Assembly (NCBI GenBank): GCA_945862325.1
Contig: CAMAXZ010000006.1
Span: 1-64,000, forward strand
DNA length: 64,000 nucleotides
Reading direction: 5' to 3'
DNA from: Klebsiella pneumoniae
GTDB lineage: Bacteria > Myxococcota_A > UBA796 > SXON01
Shown here: positions 50,499 to 59,860 of the stretch, piece by piece
How the letters are laid out: each line of letters begins with the position of its first letter
Position numbering within the stretch: the stretch's first letter is position 1
Notes under the pieces: model-generated
The model's input: the letters and a program-made list of their open reading frames with translations, nothing else
What the model was told of the DNA's origin: nothing
Database searches by the model: none
Position numbers and translations under genes: made by a program

Positions 50499-51691
50499 TC
50501 AGGGGTTGGGCGCCACGTCGAACAGCCACACGGTGCCGCGCGCGGACGTGTCGCTCTCGGCGTTGACGGCGAACAACGCCGTGAGGTTGCCGGTGCCGAG
50601 AGCGTCGCCGACGGGCAGGGCGAGCTCGTAGCTGTGCTCCGACCGGGTGGGGTTCGGGTCGACGAAGGTCACGTCGGCGTTGCGCTCCGGGTAGTACGTC
50701 CCGCTGAACGGGCCGAAGAACACCCAGGACTCCGCGGCGGCGTCGTCGCGGCACCCGAGGAACAGGTCGTTGGTGCCGTCGCCGTCGACGTCGGCGCTCA
50801 TCGGAGGGAGGTGCTTGAGGCGCCGGCGACGAACGGACCGAGCCCCACCGCCAGGGACCCTTGAGGGTCGGTCCAGAGCACGAGGTCGTCCTGGCCGTCG
50901 CCGTCGAGGTCGCGGTCGGCCCACGCCGCGGGCCGCACGGTGCTCGTGGGTGCGTCGAAATAGCCGGAGAAGGTGGCGAAGGCGTCGGCGCTCGTGCCCG
51001 AGGCGATGGGCCCCTCGAACACGAACACGGTGTAGGGGCGGGCGCCCACCGAGACGACGAGGAGATCGTCGCGGCCGTCGCCGGTGAGGTCGCCCGCGGC
51101 GGCGTCCCGCCCGAAGTTGTCGGCGTAGCCGGTGCCGGTCAAGGTCGCGTCGGCGTCGGCGTCGGTCAGTTGGCCGGCGAAGCAGCCCGGCGCGTCGCCG
51201 TCGCAGTTGTTGTCGGCGCCGTCGCCGCAGACCTCGAGCGCGGCGGGCGAGGTGCTCGCCTCGGCGTCGTCGCAGTCGTCGGCGTTGGACGACCAGCCCT
51301 CGGCGGCGGCGCAGGCCGTGCGCGTGTCGCCGGACGGCGCGCCGTAGCCGTCGCGGTCGGCGTCCGGGTAGTAGACCGCGCCGTCGGTCGGGTCCTCGTC
51401 GAGCTCGCCGTCGCAGTCGTTGTCGCGGGCGTCGCAGCGCTCGGACGCCCCGGGGTGCGTCGCGCCGTCCGCGTCGTCGCAGTCGTCGCCCTCGCCGACG
51501 TGACCTTCGGGCGCGGCGCAGCCGCTCACCGAGCGGTCCTCGTCGCCGTGGCCGTCGCCGTCCGCGTCGGCGTACCAGATCGCGGCGCAGGCGGTGTCGT
51601 CGGCCGAGGGGTCCGCGCGGGAGTCACCGCCCTTCGGGCGCTCGGCCACCACACACGCAAACACCGCGAGGAACCACACGACCGTGCCCAT
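50499..51691 (-). pseudogene. MopE-type/FG-GAP lipoprotein with a frameshift
   Basis: The N-terminal 298 residues (stop at 50798) start with MGTVVWFLAVFAC, a weak lipobox, then metal-binding MopE-type motifs (DDCDDADGATHPGASERCDA, then NDCDGELDEDP; VCGDGADNNCDGDAP) and FG-GAP repeats (AAGDLTGDGRDDLLVVSVG; DRDLDGDGQDDLVLW). The next FG-GAP repeat (SADVDGDGTNDLFLGC) continues in another frame to a stop at 50499. The two frames overlap, and the switch lies at about 50800-50825. Without the shift this would be one surface protein of about 395 residues. It may be a real mutation or a sequencing/assembly error. Confidence 0.75.
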
Positions 51692-51720
51692 GAGCCGCAG
51701 CGCGTATCACGCCCCGCGCG

Positions 51721-54621
51721 TCAATCGGACCACCGCGCGAGCGCGCCGGCGAGCTCCGTCCCGCGTGCGTCGAGCGCGTCGACGGCGGCCTGCGCCTCGC
51801 CGACGTCGCCGCCGCGACACGCCTCCTCGAGCCGCGTGGCCGCCGCGCGGACGGCCTCGACCCCGATCTGCGCCGCCGAGCCCTTGAGGGAGTGCGCGAT
51901 GCGCACCGCGCCCGCGGCCTCGCCGCGCGACAGCAGGGCGCGAACCTGCGCGACCTTCGTGACGACCTGGTCGCGCAGCATGCCGAGGAGCTGACGCGCG
52001 AGCGCGCGGTCGCCCATGCAGCTCTCGACGGCGGCGGCGAACGGGTGCGCCTCGTTCGGCGGCGTGCGCTCGGGCGCGGGCTGGCCGGAGCGCCCCGCCC
52101 ACCGGGCGATCGCTTCGAGGAGGAGCTCGGCGCGCACGGGCTTGGTGAGGTAGTCGTCCATGCCCGCCTCGCGGCAGGCGTCGCCGTACCCGGCGATCGC
52201 GTGCGCCGTCAGGGCGAGGATCGGCACACGCGCCCCACCCGCTTCGGCGGCGCGGATCGCTCGGGTGGCGCCGAAGCCGTCGAGCACCGGCATCTGCACG
52301 TCCATCAGGATGACGTCCGGCGCCTCGCGTCTCCATGCCTCGACCCCGGCGCGCCCGTCGGCGGCGCACCGCACGTCGACGCCGGCGCGGCCGAGCAGCG
52401 CACGGAGATAGTCGAGGTTGATCTCATTGTCCTCCACCACGAGCACCCGCAGGCCCTCGACGGGAGTGGCGCGCGCCGGCGCGGGCGGGGGCGCGGGGTC
52501 CGGGTCGCTCGGGAGCTCGACGGTGACGCGGAAGCTGCTGCCGCGGCCGGGCTCGCTCTGTACGGTGAGGGTGCCACCCATGCACTCGACGAGGCGCCGG
52601 GCGATCGTCAACCCCAGGCCCGTGCCGCCGAAGCGCCGCGTGATGGAGCCGTCGGCCTGGACGAAGCTGTCGAAGATCGACCCGAGGCGCTCCGCCGGGA
52701 TGCCGATCCCGGTGTCGGTGACGCGGAAGTCGAGGCGCGCGCCCGTCGGGGTGGGCTCGGCGTCGACGGCGAGGGTCACGCTCCCGCGCTCGGTGAACTT
52801 GACGGCGTTCCCGAGGAGGTTCCCGAGGACCTGCCGGAGCCGATGCGGATCCCCACGGAGGCGCGTCGGCACGCCGATCGACGGGACGCGCGAGAACGTG
52901 AGGCCGCGCGCGCGCGCTTCGGCGCCGTAGAGCGCGGCGAGATCGTCGACGAGCACGTTCGGGTCGAACGTGCGTACCTCGAGCTCCACCCGTCCCGCCT
53001 CGATCTTGGTGAGATCCAGAACGTCGTTGATCGTGGCGAGCAGCCCCTCGCCGGAGCGCTGGATCGCGGTCGCGAAGCGACGCTGCTCGTCGCCCAGCGG
53101 GGACTCCGCGAGCAGCTTCCCCATGCCGAGGATGCCGTTGAGGGGGGTACGGATCTCGTGGCTCATGTTGGCGAGGAACTCGGCCTTCGCGCGCGCGGAG
53201 GCCTCCGCCTCGCGCACCGCCTGCTCCTGGCGCCGCCGCGACTCGTCCAGGTCGTCGCGCATCGTCTCGAAGTTGGCCGAGAGCTGGTCGATCTCCGCGA
53301 TCGAGACGCGAGGGAGCGCGGCGGTCGCGCTGCCCGCCGCGAGGCGCGCCGTCGCCTCCGTCAGTCGCGCGATCGGGGCGGCGATCAGGTCCGCGAGGCG
53401 GCGCGACCGCGACCATACGTAGAAGAAAAATCCAAGGTAAAATAGCAACATCACGCCGACCGCCCCGACGCCGACGGCGAAGGTGTCGGCGGCGAGCGCG
53501 TCGACCGGCGCGTAGACGACGGCCTCGTCCGCCGCCAGCAGCAGCGTCCAGCCCGTGGTGGGGATGGGCGCGCGGAGGAACATGAGGTTGCTCTCGCCGA
53601 CGATGAACGTGCGCGCGGCCGCGGGCTCCGTCAGCAGTTGTCGGAGCGGCTCCGCGACGCGCGGGTCGGGGTGGCGCAGGAGGTTGAGGTCGCCGAGGAC
53701 CTCCTCGGCGAGCGGCTTGCCGGTGTACGCGACGCGCGCGCTGCCGCCGAGGCGGCGTTCGAGCTCCGGACGCGCCGCGAGCACGTTGCCCTCCGCGTCC
53801 ACGAGCATCGGCTCCGCCCGCCACGGGTAGTCGCGATCGAGGATCCCCGAGACGAAATTCTCGGTGGTGACGTCGACGCCGAGCACGCCTTCGAGCACGT
53901 CGCCGCGGTACACCGGCGCGATGCAGGACGCCATCCAGCCCTTGCCGGCGGGGTCGAGGTAGGCGCCTGTCCAGACCACGCCGCGCGCCGGGTTGTGGGC
54001 GGCGTCCGCCAGATAATAGAAGTTGAACTCCTCCATGTGGAGCATGGGGTCGTACTGGGCGACCACATCCTCGATGAACGGGACGTACCGGTTCATGTCG
54101 TCGTAGGTGTTCAGGTACACCGCGACGATGTCCTCCGAGGCGCGCTCCACCGCCGCGTAGGGCAGGTCGAGCAGCTCGGAGCGCCGGGCCTTCTCCCGTT
54201 GCTCGGGCCCGATGACGGTGCGGGCGCCGTAGAAGAGCGAGCCGCCGCCGTTGTCGGCGGCCTTGTAGTACACGCCGGAGGGGGACGTGGCGAAGCGCGG
54301 CGGCACCTCGGCGGGGGGCGGCTCCCACGCCGGGTTCGCGTAGAAGGCCTCGGTGATCGTGCGGAGCGCGGCCGTATCGCGGGCGATCCCGGCGAGCTGC
54401 GCGTCCACCGTTCCCGCGACCCCCTCGGCGATCTCACGGAGGTTCTCCGACACCTCGGCGCGGAGGGCGTCGTGGTTCTTGCGCTCGATCCACGCGTGCG
54501 TGGCGAAGTACAGCACGAGCAGCACGAGTTCGATCGTGAGCAGGGGGATGAGCGACGCGGTCAGGAAGCTCCGGGACGTGATCGCGCGGAGCCCGGCGGA
54601 GCCGCGATCGTCGGAGTCCAT
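51721..54621 (-). CDS. Membrane hybrid histidine kinase: dCache-HAMP-HisKA-HATPase-REC-HPt
   Basis: 966 residues. Transmembrane helices at about 20-42 and 380-401 enclose a large dCache-type periplasmic sensor. HAMP-like region about 400-460, HisKA with His488 (LANMSHEIRTPLNGILGMG), HATPase with N box NLLGNAVKFT and G boxes DTGIGI and GGTGLGLTI, receiver with Asp774 (VILMDVQMPVLDG), and an HPt domain with His910 (RIAHSLKGSAAQIG). This is a full phosphorelay on one chain, passing phosphate His-Asp-His to an unknown regulator elsewhere. ATG 54621 fits the first helix. The gene follows the FAD dehydrogenase by 64 bp. Confidence 0.95.
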   Translation of the reverse strand: MDSDDRGSAGLRAITSRSFLTASLIPLLTIELVLLVLYFATHAWIERKNHDALRAEVSENLREIAEGVAGTVDAQLAGIARDTAALRTITEAFYANPAWEPPPAEVPPRFATSPSGVYYKAADNGGGSLFYGARTVIGPEQREKARRSELLDLPYAAVERASEDIVAVYLNTYDDMNRYVPFIEDVVAQYDPMLHMEEFNFYYLADAAHNPARGVVWTGAYLDPAGKGWMASCIAPVYRGDVLEGVLGVDVTTENFVSGILDRDYPWRAEPMLVDAEGNVLAARPELERRLGGSARVAYTGKPLAEEVLGDLNLLRHPDPRVAEPLRQLLTEPAAARTFIVGESNLMFLRAPIPTTGWTLLLAADEAVVYAPVDALAADTFAVGVGAVGVMLLFYLGFFFYVWSRSRRLADLIAAPIARLTEATARLAAGSATAALPRVSIAEIDQLSANFETMRDDLDESRRRQEQAVREAEASARAKAEFLANMSHEIRTPLNGILGMGKLLAESPLGDEQRRFATAIQRSGEGLLATINDVLDLTKIEAGRVELEVRTFDPNVLVDDLAALYGAEARARGLTFSRVPSIGVPTRLRGDPHRLRQVLGNLLGNAVKFTERGSVTLAVDAEPTPTGARLDFRVTDTGIGIPAERLGSIFDSFVQADGSITRRFGGTGLGLTIARRLVECMGGTLTVQSEPGRGSSFRVTVELPSDPDPAPPPAPARATPVEGLRVLVVEDNEINLDYLRALLGRAGVDVRCAADGRAGVEAWRREAPDVILMDVQMPVLDGFGATRAIRAAEAGGARVPILALTAHAIAGYGDACREAGMDDYLTKPVRAELLLEAIARWAGRSGQPAPERTPPNEAHPFAAAVESCMGDRALARQLLGMLRDQVVTKVAQVRALLSRGEAAGAVRIAHSLKGSAAQIGVEAVRAAATRLEEACRGGDVGEAQAAVDALDARGTELAGALARWSD

Positions 54622-54685
54622 GCGTGCGCCTCGGGGAGCGCCCACGTATCCGCGCTCGCCCGCGACGTCAGGGCGCGCGCCTGGG

Positions 54686-56062
54686 TCAGCGGCTGCCGCG
54701 CAAGCGGTCGCCCACGCGCCAGCCGGACCACACCACCGCCGACAAGGTGCCGTCGAACCCATGGCGACCGGCGAGCCCCGGTCCGCCCATTCCGGCTGCT
54801 TCGCCGACCGCCCACAGCCCCGGCACCGCCTCTCCGGCGGCGTCGAGCACCCGGCCGTCGGCGTCGACGACGAGCCCGCCGTAGGTCTTCGAGGCGGTCT
54901 CGCCGGGGCGCCACGCGCAGAGCTCGCCGGTGAGCGGGGAGAACGTCGTGGGGAGCCGCCCGAACGGGTCCTGCGCACCGCGGATCACCGCGTCGATCGC
55001 GCCCACGGTGGTGACGAGGCCCGTCGAGTCGACGCCGATGGCGGCGGCGAGGGTGCCGACGTCGTGCCGACAGTGAACGTGCTCGTCGGCCGCGATGGCC
55101 GCCTCGAAGTCCGCGGCGTGCTCCCCGCGGACCGATGACGCGGCGTGCGCGCGCGCCGCGATCGCCCACGCGTCCTCGGCGCGGCGCAGGGGGCCGGCGA
55201 GCGTCACGCTCTGCGTCTGCGACTCGTCGATGAACCGCTCGCCGGAGGCGTCGACCCACACCCACGGGATGCTGTCCAGCGCGATGAGGCCGCCGTCCGC
55301 GGCGGTGGCGCCGACGCGGCGGGTGAACCAGCCGACGGTCGAGGTGTCCCCGAGGGGCAGCCCGGCGGCTTCGGCCCACGCGAGCGCGTCGCCGGTGCCC
55401 CCGTGGTTCGTCCCTTCCCACACCTCCGCGACCGCGACCTCGGCGAGGCGCTGGAGGTCGCCCGCGAATCCGCCGCTGGCGATCACCACTTCCGACGCCG
55501 CGATCTCTTCGTCGATCGTGCGCACGCCGACCACGCGGCCCTCGTTCCACACGAGGCCCTCGACGCCCGTGGCGAGGCGCACGTCGACGTCGGCCGGCAG
55601 CGCCGCGTGCAGGGCCTCGGCGAGGGCCGGACCGCCGCCGTCGACCGTGAACATCCGCGGCGCCCCCGTGAGCGGCTCGAGGCCCACGGTGGGCACGAAC
55701 CGCACGCCGGCGTCGAGGAGCCGGTCGTAGGTCGTCGACGAGCCCGCGAGGTACCGAACGGTGGCCTCCGAGGCCGGGGCCCCGGTGAGCGCCTCCCAGT
55801 CCGCGGCGGCGCGCTCGGGATCGTCCTCGAACCCCAGCTCCGCTTGGGGCGGAACGCCCACGAACTGCATGGCGCCGCCAGACCAGAGCGCGCGGCCGCC
55901 CACCGTCGTGTCCGCCTCCAGCAGCACGCCGCGTCCCAGCGCGCCGGCGGTGGCGAGCCCAGCGACCCCGGCCCCGACGATGACGACGGGTGGCGCCGCC
56001 GGAGCGGGGTCGGAGGCGCGCACCGCGTCCGGCGCGTCGCACGCGAGCAGCCACAGCATCAT
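54686..56062 (-). CDS. FAD-dependent dehydrogenase, fumarate-reductase flavoprotein-like
   Basis: 458 residues. MMLWLLAC is a short lipoprotein-like signal (LLAC), then a Rossmann FAD motif VVIVGAGVAGLATAGALG. Further blocks typical of the flavoprotein subunit family are VVIASGGFAGDLQRLAEV, TNHGGTGDALAWAEAAGLPL and the C-terminal YGGLVVDADGRVLD, GLWAVGEAAGMGGPG. Substrate probably a ketosteroid or fumarate-like enone, not determinable here. If the lipobox is used the enzyme is extracytoplasmic, which is unusual. It overlaps the esterase stop by 4 bp. Confidence 0.85.
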   Translation of the reverse strand: MMLWLLACDAPDAVRASDPAPAAPPVVIVGAGVAGLATAGALGRGVLLEADTTVGGRALWSGGAMQFVGVPPQAELGFEDDPERAAADWEALTGAPASEATVRYLAGSSTTYDRLLDAGVRFVPTVGLEPLTGAPRMFTVDGGGPALAEALHAALPADVDVRLATGVEGLVWNEGRVVGVRTIDEEIAASEVVIASGGFAGDLQRLAEVAVAEVWEGTNHGGTGDALAWAEAAGLPLGDTSTVGWFTRRVGATAADGGLIALDSIPWVWVDASGERFIDESQTQSVTLAGPLRRAEDAWAIAARAHAASSVRGEHAADFEAAIAADEHVHCRHDVGTLAAAIGVDSTGLVTTVGAIDAVIRGAQDPFGRLPTTFSPLTGELCAWRPGETASKTYGGLVVDADGRVLDAAGEAVPGLWAVGEAAGMGGPGLAGRHGFDGTLSAVVWSGWRVGDRLRGSR

Positions 56063-57093
56063 CGGGCGGCGTCGAACCGCGCGGCCACCGCCGCGCACAC
56101 GCGCGCCACCGCGGCCTCCGCCGCCGGCAACACCGCGTTGAGGCTCACGAAGCCGTGCACCATGCCCGAGACGTCGAGGCGCTCGACCGGCACACCCGCC
56201 TCGCGCAGGCGCGCGCCGTAGGCCGCGCCTTCGTCGAAGAGCGGATCGAGCCCGGCGAGCACGAGGATCGCCGGGGCCGCACCGAGGCGCTCGGCCCGGA
56301 TCGGGCTCGCGCGCGGGCTCGCGCGGTCCTCCGCGGTGGGCGCGTAGGTCGTGTAGAACCAGCGTACGTGGTCGTTGGACATGTAGAACCCGGTGCCGAA
56401 CGTCGCGCGCGACGGCCGCTCCTCCACCATGTCCGTTCCAGGGTAGATCAACAGTTGGAACAAGGGTTGTTCGCCGGGCCCGAGCGCGTTGCAGGTCGCC
56501 GCCGAGAGGTTGCCGCCGGCGGAGTCGCCGCCGATCGCGACGAGGGCCGGATCCACCCCGAAGCTCGCCGCGTGCTCGCGCAGCCACCACAGGGCGTCGA
56601 GCGCGTCGTCCGCGGCCGCCGGGAACGGGTGCTCCGGCGCCAAGCGGTACTCGAGGGAGAACACGCGACACCCGGCGACCCGCGCGAGGCGCGAGCAGAG
56701 CGGGTCGTAGGGCTCTGGCCCGCCGGTGACGAACCCGCCGCCGTGCAGGTACAGCAGGGCGCCGCGCGGCTCCTCCTCGAACGGCACGTAGGTGCGGGCG
56801 CGGAGGGTGCGGCCGCGGAGCGGCACGTCCACCCACGCGCGCGCGCAGGGCTCGGGGGCCGCCGCGAACACGCGCGACGCGAGGTCGATCTCGGCGCGCT
56901 GGGTCGCCACGGGGAGGGTGTGGTGCTCGACGTGGTCGAGCTGCAGAAACGTGAGGAAGAGTCGCGTTCGAAGGTCGAGGGGCTGCCCGTCGATCGACTC
57001 GGGCACGCGCGCCATGCGCCGCGCGAGGGCGTCGGGCGCCGCCATCGCCGTCGCGAGGGCCTGGATGCGGAGGCGGTCGACGACGGGAGACAT
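56059..57093 (-). CDS. Alpha/beta hydrolase, hormone-sensitive-lipase family
   Basis: 344 residues. Oxyanion motif HGGGF, nucleophile GDSAGGN, acid residue in LAGLDPLFDEG and histidine in MVHGFVSL, in the standard HSL (PF07859) order. It hydrolyses short acyl esters. ATG 57093 lies 26 bp after the glycosyltransferase-like gene. Coupled to the FAD dehydrogenase by ATGA, which suggests the two modify the same small lipid- or steroid-like compound. Confidence 0.93.
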   Translation of the reverse strand: MSPVVDRLRIQALATAMAAPDALARRMARVPESIDGQPLDLRTRLFLTFLQLDHVEHHTLPVATQRAEIDLASRVFAAAPEPCARAWVDVPLRGRTLRARTYVPFEEEPRGALLYLHGGGFVTGGPEPYDPLCSRLARVAGCRVFSLEYRLAPEHPFPAAADDALDALWWLREHAASFGVDPALVAIGGDSAGGNLSAATCNALGPGEQPLFQLLIYPGTDMVEERPSRATFGTGFYMSNDHVRWFYTTYAPTAEDRASPRASPIRAERLGAAPAILVLAGLDPLFDEGAAYGARLREAGVPVERLDVSGMVHGFVSLNAVLPAAEAAVARVCAAVAARFDAAR

Positions 57094-57119
57094 CGAACGC
57101 CCGTTAACGTCACGCCTGG

Positions 57120-59141
57120 CTACGGCGCAGCGGCGCGCGGCGCGAACACCACGATGGCCGAGCTCCCGATCGGGCTCGGCGCCCGCGTGAACGCGCCTCG
57201 GTACGGATCGAAGCCCCAGACCACCGTCCACGCGGGGTCTCGCACGAGCGCCTCCGTCCGGGGTAGTCCAGGGTCCCTGAACTCCGCGTGCGACGAGGTG
57301 ACCAGGAGGGTGCCCGGCGCGGCGGCCGCGAGCCCGGCCTGGCACGACGACGTGTGCGCGGCGTGCGGCAGGCGCGGGTCCCACGGACGGACGAGGAGGA
57401 GCCCGCCCGGCAGGCAGTCGACCAGAGGGGTCGTCGGGTCTCGTGTATCGAGCCACGCGGCGACCGCGCGCAGCGAGCGCCCGTAGTCGCCCGGATCGGC
57501 GGGGACCTCGGCCGCTGGCGGCGGGAATGGGAGGCGTGGGGCGCGCCACGCGTCGGGGGTGCCGTTCCAGACGTCGATCGCGTAGCACGCGACGACCGCG
57601 CCGATGACCGCGAGGCCCGCGGCGCGCAGGGGGCGCGGGAGGAGCCAGCGCACGAGGCGCTCGAGCCCCGCGGCCGACAGGGCGGCCGCGACCGGCAGGA
57701 GGTGCGGGTAGTAGTGCTCGCCGAAGCGCAAGGTGAGCGGGGCGTACCCGGACGCGAACGCGGCGAACGCGCCGGCCGCCGTCCGGGCTCCGGCGCCGCC
57801 GAACACGAGCAGCGACGCCGTGCCGGCGACCACGAGCCACGCGCCCGCCCACGGCAGTGCGCCCAGGGCCCGCCGGAACTCCCGCAGGTTGCTCCGCATG
57901 CGGTCCTCCACCGGCGCGATCGTGGTCCGCGGCACGATCCTCCAGCGCGCCCCAGGCTCGTCCCGGCGCGACAGGCGCAGGCTCAGGCTGTCCGGGGGCG
58001 TCAACAGCGCCGCCGCGTACGACTCCACCTCGCCGTCCCACAGCGGTCGGGGCAGCCACGCGCGGATGCCCGCCGGGTCCTTCAGGTCGGGGACGCGCAC
58101 CGTCGGCCACGGGTAGGGAAGGTGGTCGTGCACTTCCTGCCGCTGATTGCTGATCAACGACACGAAGGGGGTGTACCCCGTGGGCGGCCGCGTGATCGTC
58201 ACGATCGCGCCGCACACGGCGAGCGCGAGCGCGACGCGGCCGACGAACGCGGCGGGGCGCGGCGACGGGCCGCGCGTGAGGGCGCGCGCGAGCCATCCCG
58301 GCGCGGCCACGACCAGGGCGCACGCGACGACCGGGCCGAGCACGACCACCGTCTTCTCCTGGGTGGCGAGGGCGAGCCCGGCGGTGAGGCCGGCGAGGGC
58401 GGCCGTGCCGGTGCTCGGGCGACGAACGGCCCAGAGGCCGGCGGCGATCGCGAGCCCGATGAGCATGTAGAACATGGCGTACGCCGTGGTCTGTGTGCCG
58501 TAGGGGTACGCGAGGGGGTGGGCGAGGGTGAGCGTCGCGGCGAGGAGCCCCGCCACCGGCCCAGCCCCCTGACGGGCGATCAGCCACGCGACCACGGGGA
58601 GCGCGGCGGCGCTGACCCCGCTCACGTCGATCATCGTGCTGACGAGGTCGCCGCGCCCGGTGAGCGCGGCGACCACGAAGGCGTGCAGGCTGCGCTTGTC
58701 GCCATTGAAGAGGGACCAGTCGCCCGTCGCGACCGCGATCGTGTTGAGGAGGTACACGTTGTAGTCGAAGCCGCTGGGGACACGCTCCGGGTTGGCGACG
58801 ACCCCCCAGGCGGCGTGGGCGCGCAGGGCCACCGCGAGGACCACGAACAGGGCGACCACCTCCGCCGCGACGGCCAACGCCGCGCCGCGCTCCGTCGTCG
58901 CCGGGCGCGCCGGCTCGCGCCTCGGGGCCCACGGGGCGGCGCGCGCCACGCGCCACGCGGCGCCGACGAGGCCCAAGACGCCGAGCGCCCAGATCCCGAA
59001 GCGGAGCGGCGCCCAGTCGAGCGCGTCGTCGTGGAGCGCGTGGTGGCGCAGGTCCGGGTGGACCGAGAGGGCGACGAGCGCCGTGGCGACGAACAAACGA
59101 GGAACCACCTCGATCGCTGTCGCTCGCCACGCGGGTGTCAC
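57120..59141 (-). CDS. Polytopic glycosyltransferase-like membrane protein
   Basis: 673 residues from GTG 59141. About ten to twelve hydrophobic helices and a C-terminal soluble part, the plan of GT-C/ArnT-like enzymes that use polyprenyl-phosphate sugars. No DxD/DE motif could be fixed with certainty near the N-terminus; YLLNTIAVATGDWSLFNGDK is a candidate loop. FGEHYYPHLLPVAAALSAAG is typical of such proteins. Only 6 bp separate it from the GT2 gene that precedes it, so the GT2 enzyme probably makes its lipid-linked donor. Confidence 0.78.
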   Translation of the reverse strand: MTPAWRATAIEVVPRLFVATALVALSVHPDLRHHALHDDALDWAPLRFGIWALGVLGLVGAAWRVARAAPWAPRREPARPATTERGAALAVAAEVVALFVVLAVALRAHAAWGVVANPERVPSGFDYNVYLLNTIAVATGDWSLFNGDKRSLHAFVVAALTGRGDLVSTMIDVSGVSAAALPVVAWLIARQGAGPVAGLLAATLTLAHPLAYPYGTQTTAYAMFYMLIGLAIAAGLWAVRRPSTGTAALAGLTAGLALATQEKTVVVLGPVVACALVVAAPGWLARALTRGPSPRPAAFVGRVALALAVCGAIVTITRPPTGYTPFVSLISNQRQEVHDHLPYPWPTVRVPDLKDPAGIRAWLPRPLWDGEVESYAAALLTPPDSLSLRLSRRDEPGARWRIVPRTTIAPVEDRMRSNLREFRRALGALPWAGAWLVVAGTASLLVFGGAGARTAAGAFAAFASGYAPLTLRFGEHYYPHLLPVAAALSAAGLERLVRWLLPRPLRAAGLAVIGAVVACYAIDVWNGTPDAWRAPRLPFPPPAAEVPADPGDYGRSLRAVAAWLDTRDPTTPLVDCLPGGLLLVRPWDPRLPHAAHTSSCQAGLAAAAPGTLLVTSSHAEFRDPGLPRTEALVRDPAWTVVWGFDPYRGAFTRAPSPIGSSAIVVFAPRAAAP

Positions 59142-59147
59142 GGTGGC

Positions 59148-59837
59148 TCAGCCGCCTCGGCGGGCGAAGCGATCCGCCAGGACGATGCGCACGACGTCGA
59201 GCGCCATGCGCCCGCCGTCGCGCCCGAGCCGCAGGCGCGAGCCGGCGCGCGGCGTCCATCGCACCGGCACCGCGACCACCCGCAGGCCGAGCCGGCGTGC
59301 CATGAGCAGGACCTCGACGTCGAACGCGTACCGATCGACGCCACACCGAGTGAACAGCGACTCCGCCGCCGCCGCGGTGAACAGCTTGAACCCGCATTGG
59401 GTGTCGGACACGCCGACCGCCGCGGCGGCGACGAGGCGCCGGAAGGTCCGTGACGCCGCGCCGCGGGCGCCCCCTGCCGCGTCCGCGCGGCGCTCGCCGA
59501 CCGCGACGTCGGCGCCCGCGTCGAGCGCGGCGTCGAGGCCGTCGAGATCGTCGAGCGGGGTCGCTTGGTCGACGTCGCAGAAGAGGCGCCTGCGCCCCCT
59601 CGCCGCGAGCATCCCGGTGCGCACGGCGGCCCCCTTGCCGAGGTTGGCCGGATGCACCACCGTGCGCACCCCCGCCGCCCGCGCGATGTCGCCGGTGTCG
59701 TCGGTGCTCCCGTCGTCGACGACGATCACCTCGGTGTCCGTCGGCAGCCGCGGGTGCCCGAGGACGGTCTCGAGCGCGCGCCCCAGGCGTGCGCTCTCGT
59801 TCCACGCGGGCAAGATGACGGAGAGCGCGGGCGGCAC
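59148..59837 (-). CDS. Glycosyltransferase family 2, dolichyl-phosphate-sugar synthase-like
   Basis: 229 residues from GTG 59837. LSVILPAWNESARL, VDDGSTDDT, NLGKGAAVRTGM and the catalytic DVDQAT, later QCGFKLF, match polyprenyl-phosphate mannosyl/glucosyl transferases. No C-terminal membrane helix is present. It should load a sugar from a nucleotide donor onto polyprenyl phosphate for the membrane enzyme encoded next. First gene of the run 59837-54686. A TATAGT-type -10 lies 7 nt before the start codon. Confidence 0.93.
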   Translation of the reverse strand: MPPALSVILPAWNESARLGRALETVLGHPRLPTDTEVIVVDDGSTDDTGDIARAAGVRTVVHPANLGKGAAVRTGMLAARGRRRLFCDVDQATPLDDLDGLDAALDAGADVAVGERRADAAGGARGAASRTFRRLVAAAAVGVSDTQCGFKLFTAAAAESLFTRCGVDRYAFDVEVLLMARRLGLRVVAVPVRWTPRAGSRLRLGRDGGRMALDVVRIVLADRFARRGG

Positions 59838-59842
59838 GGCGC

Positions 59843-59852
59843 CACTATAGTG
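59843..59852. promoter_or_regulatory. Palindromic shared -10 between divergent genes
   Basis: CACTATAGTG is its own reverse complement, so it gives TATAGT on both strands. The GTG at 59837 (minus) is 7 nt and the GTG at 59861 (plus) 10 nt from the respective hexamer, so both transcripts may be leaderless. No -35 consensus is visible on either side. Confidence 0.45.
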
Positions 59853-59860
59853 CTTGTGTC

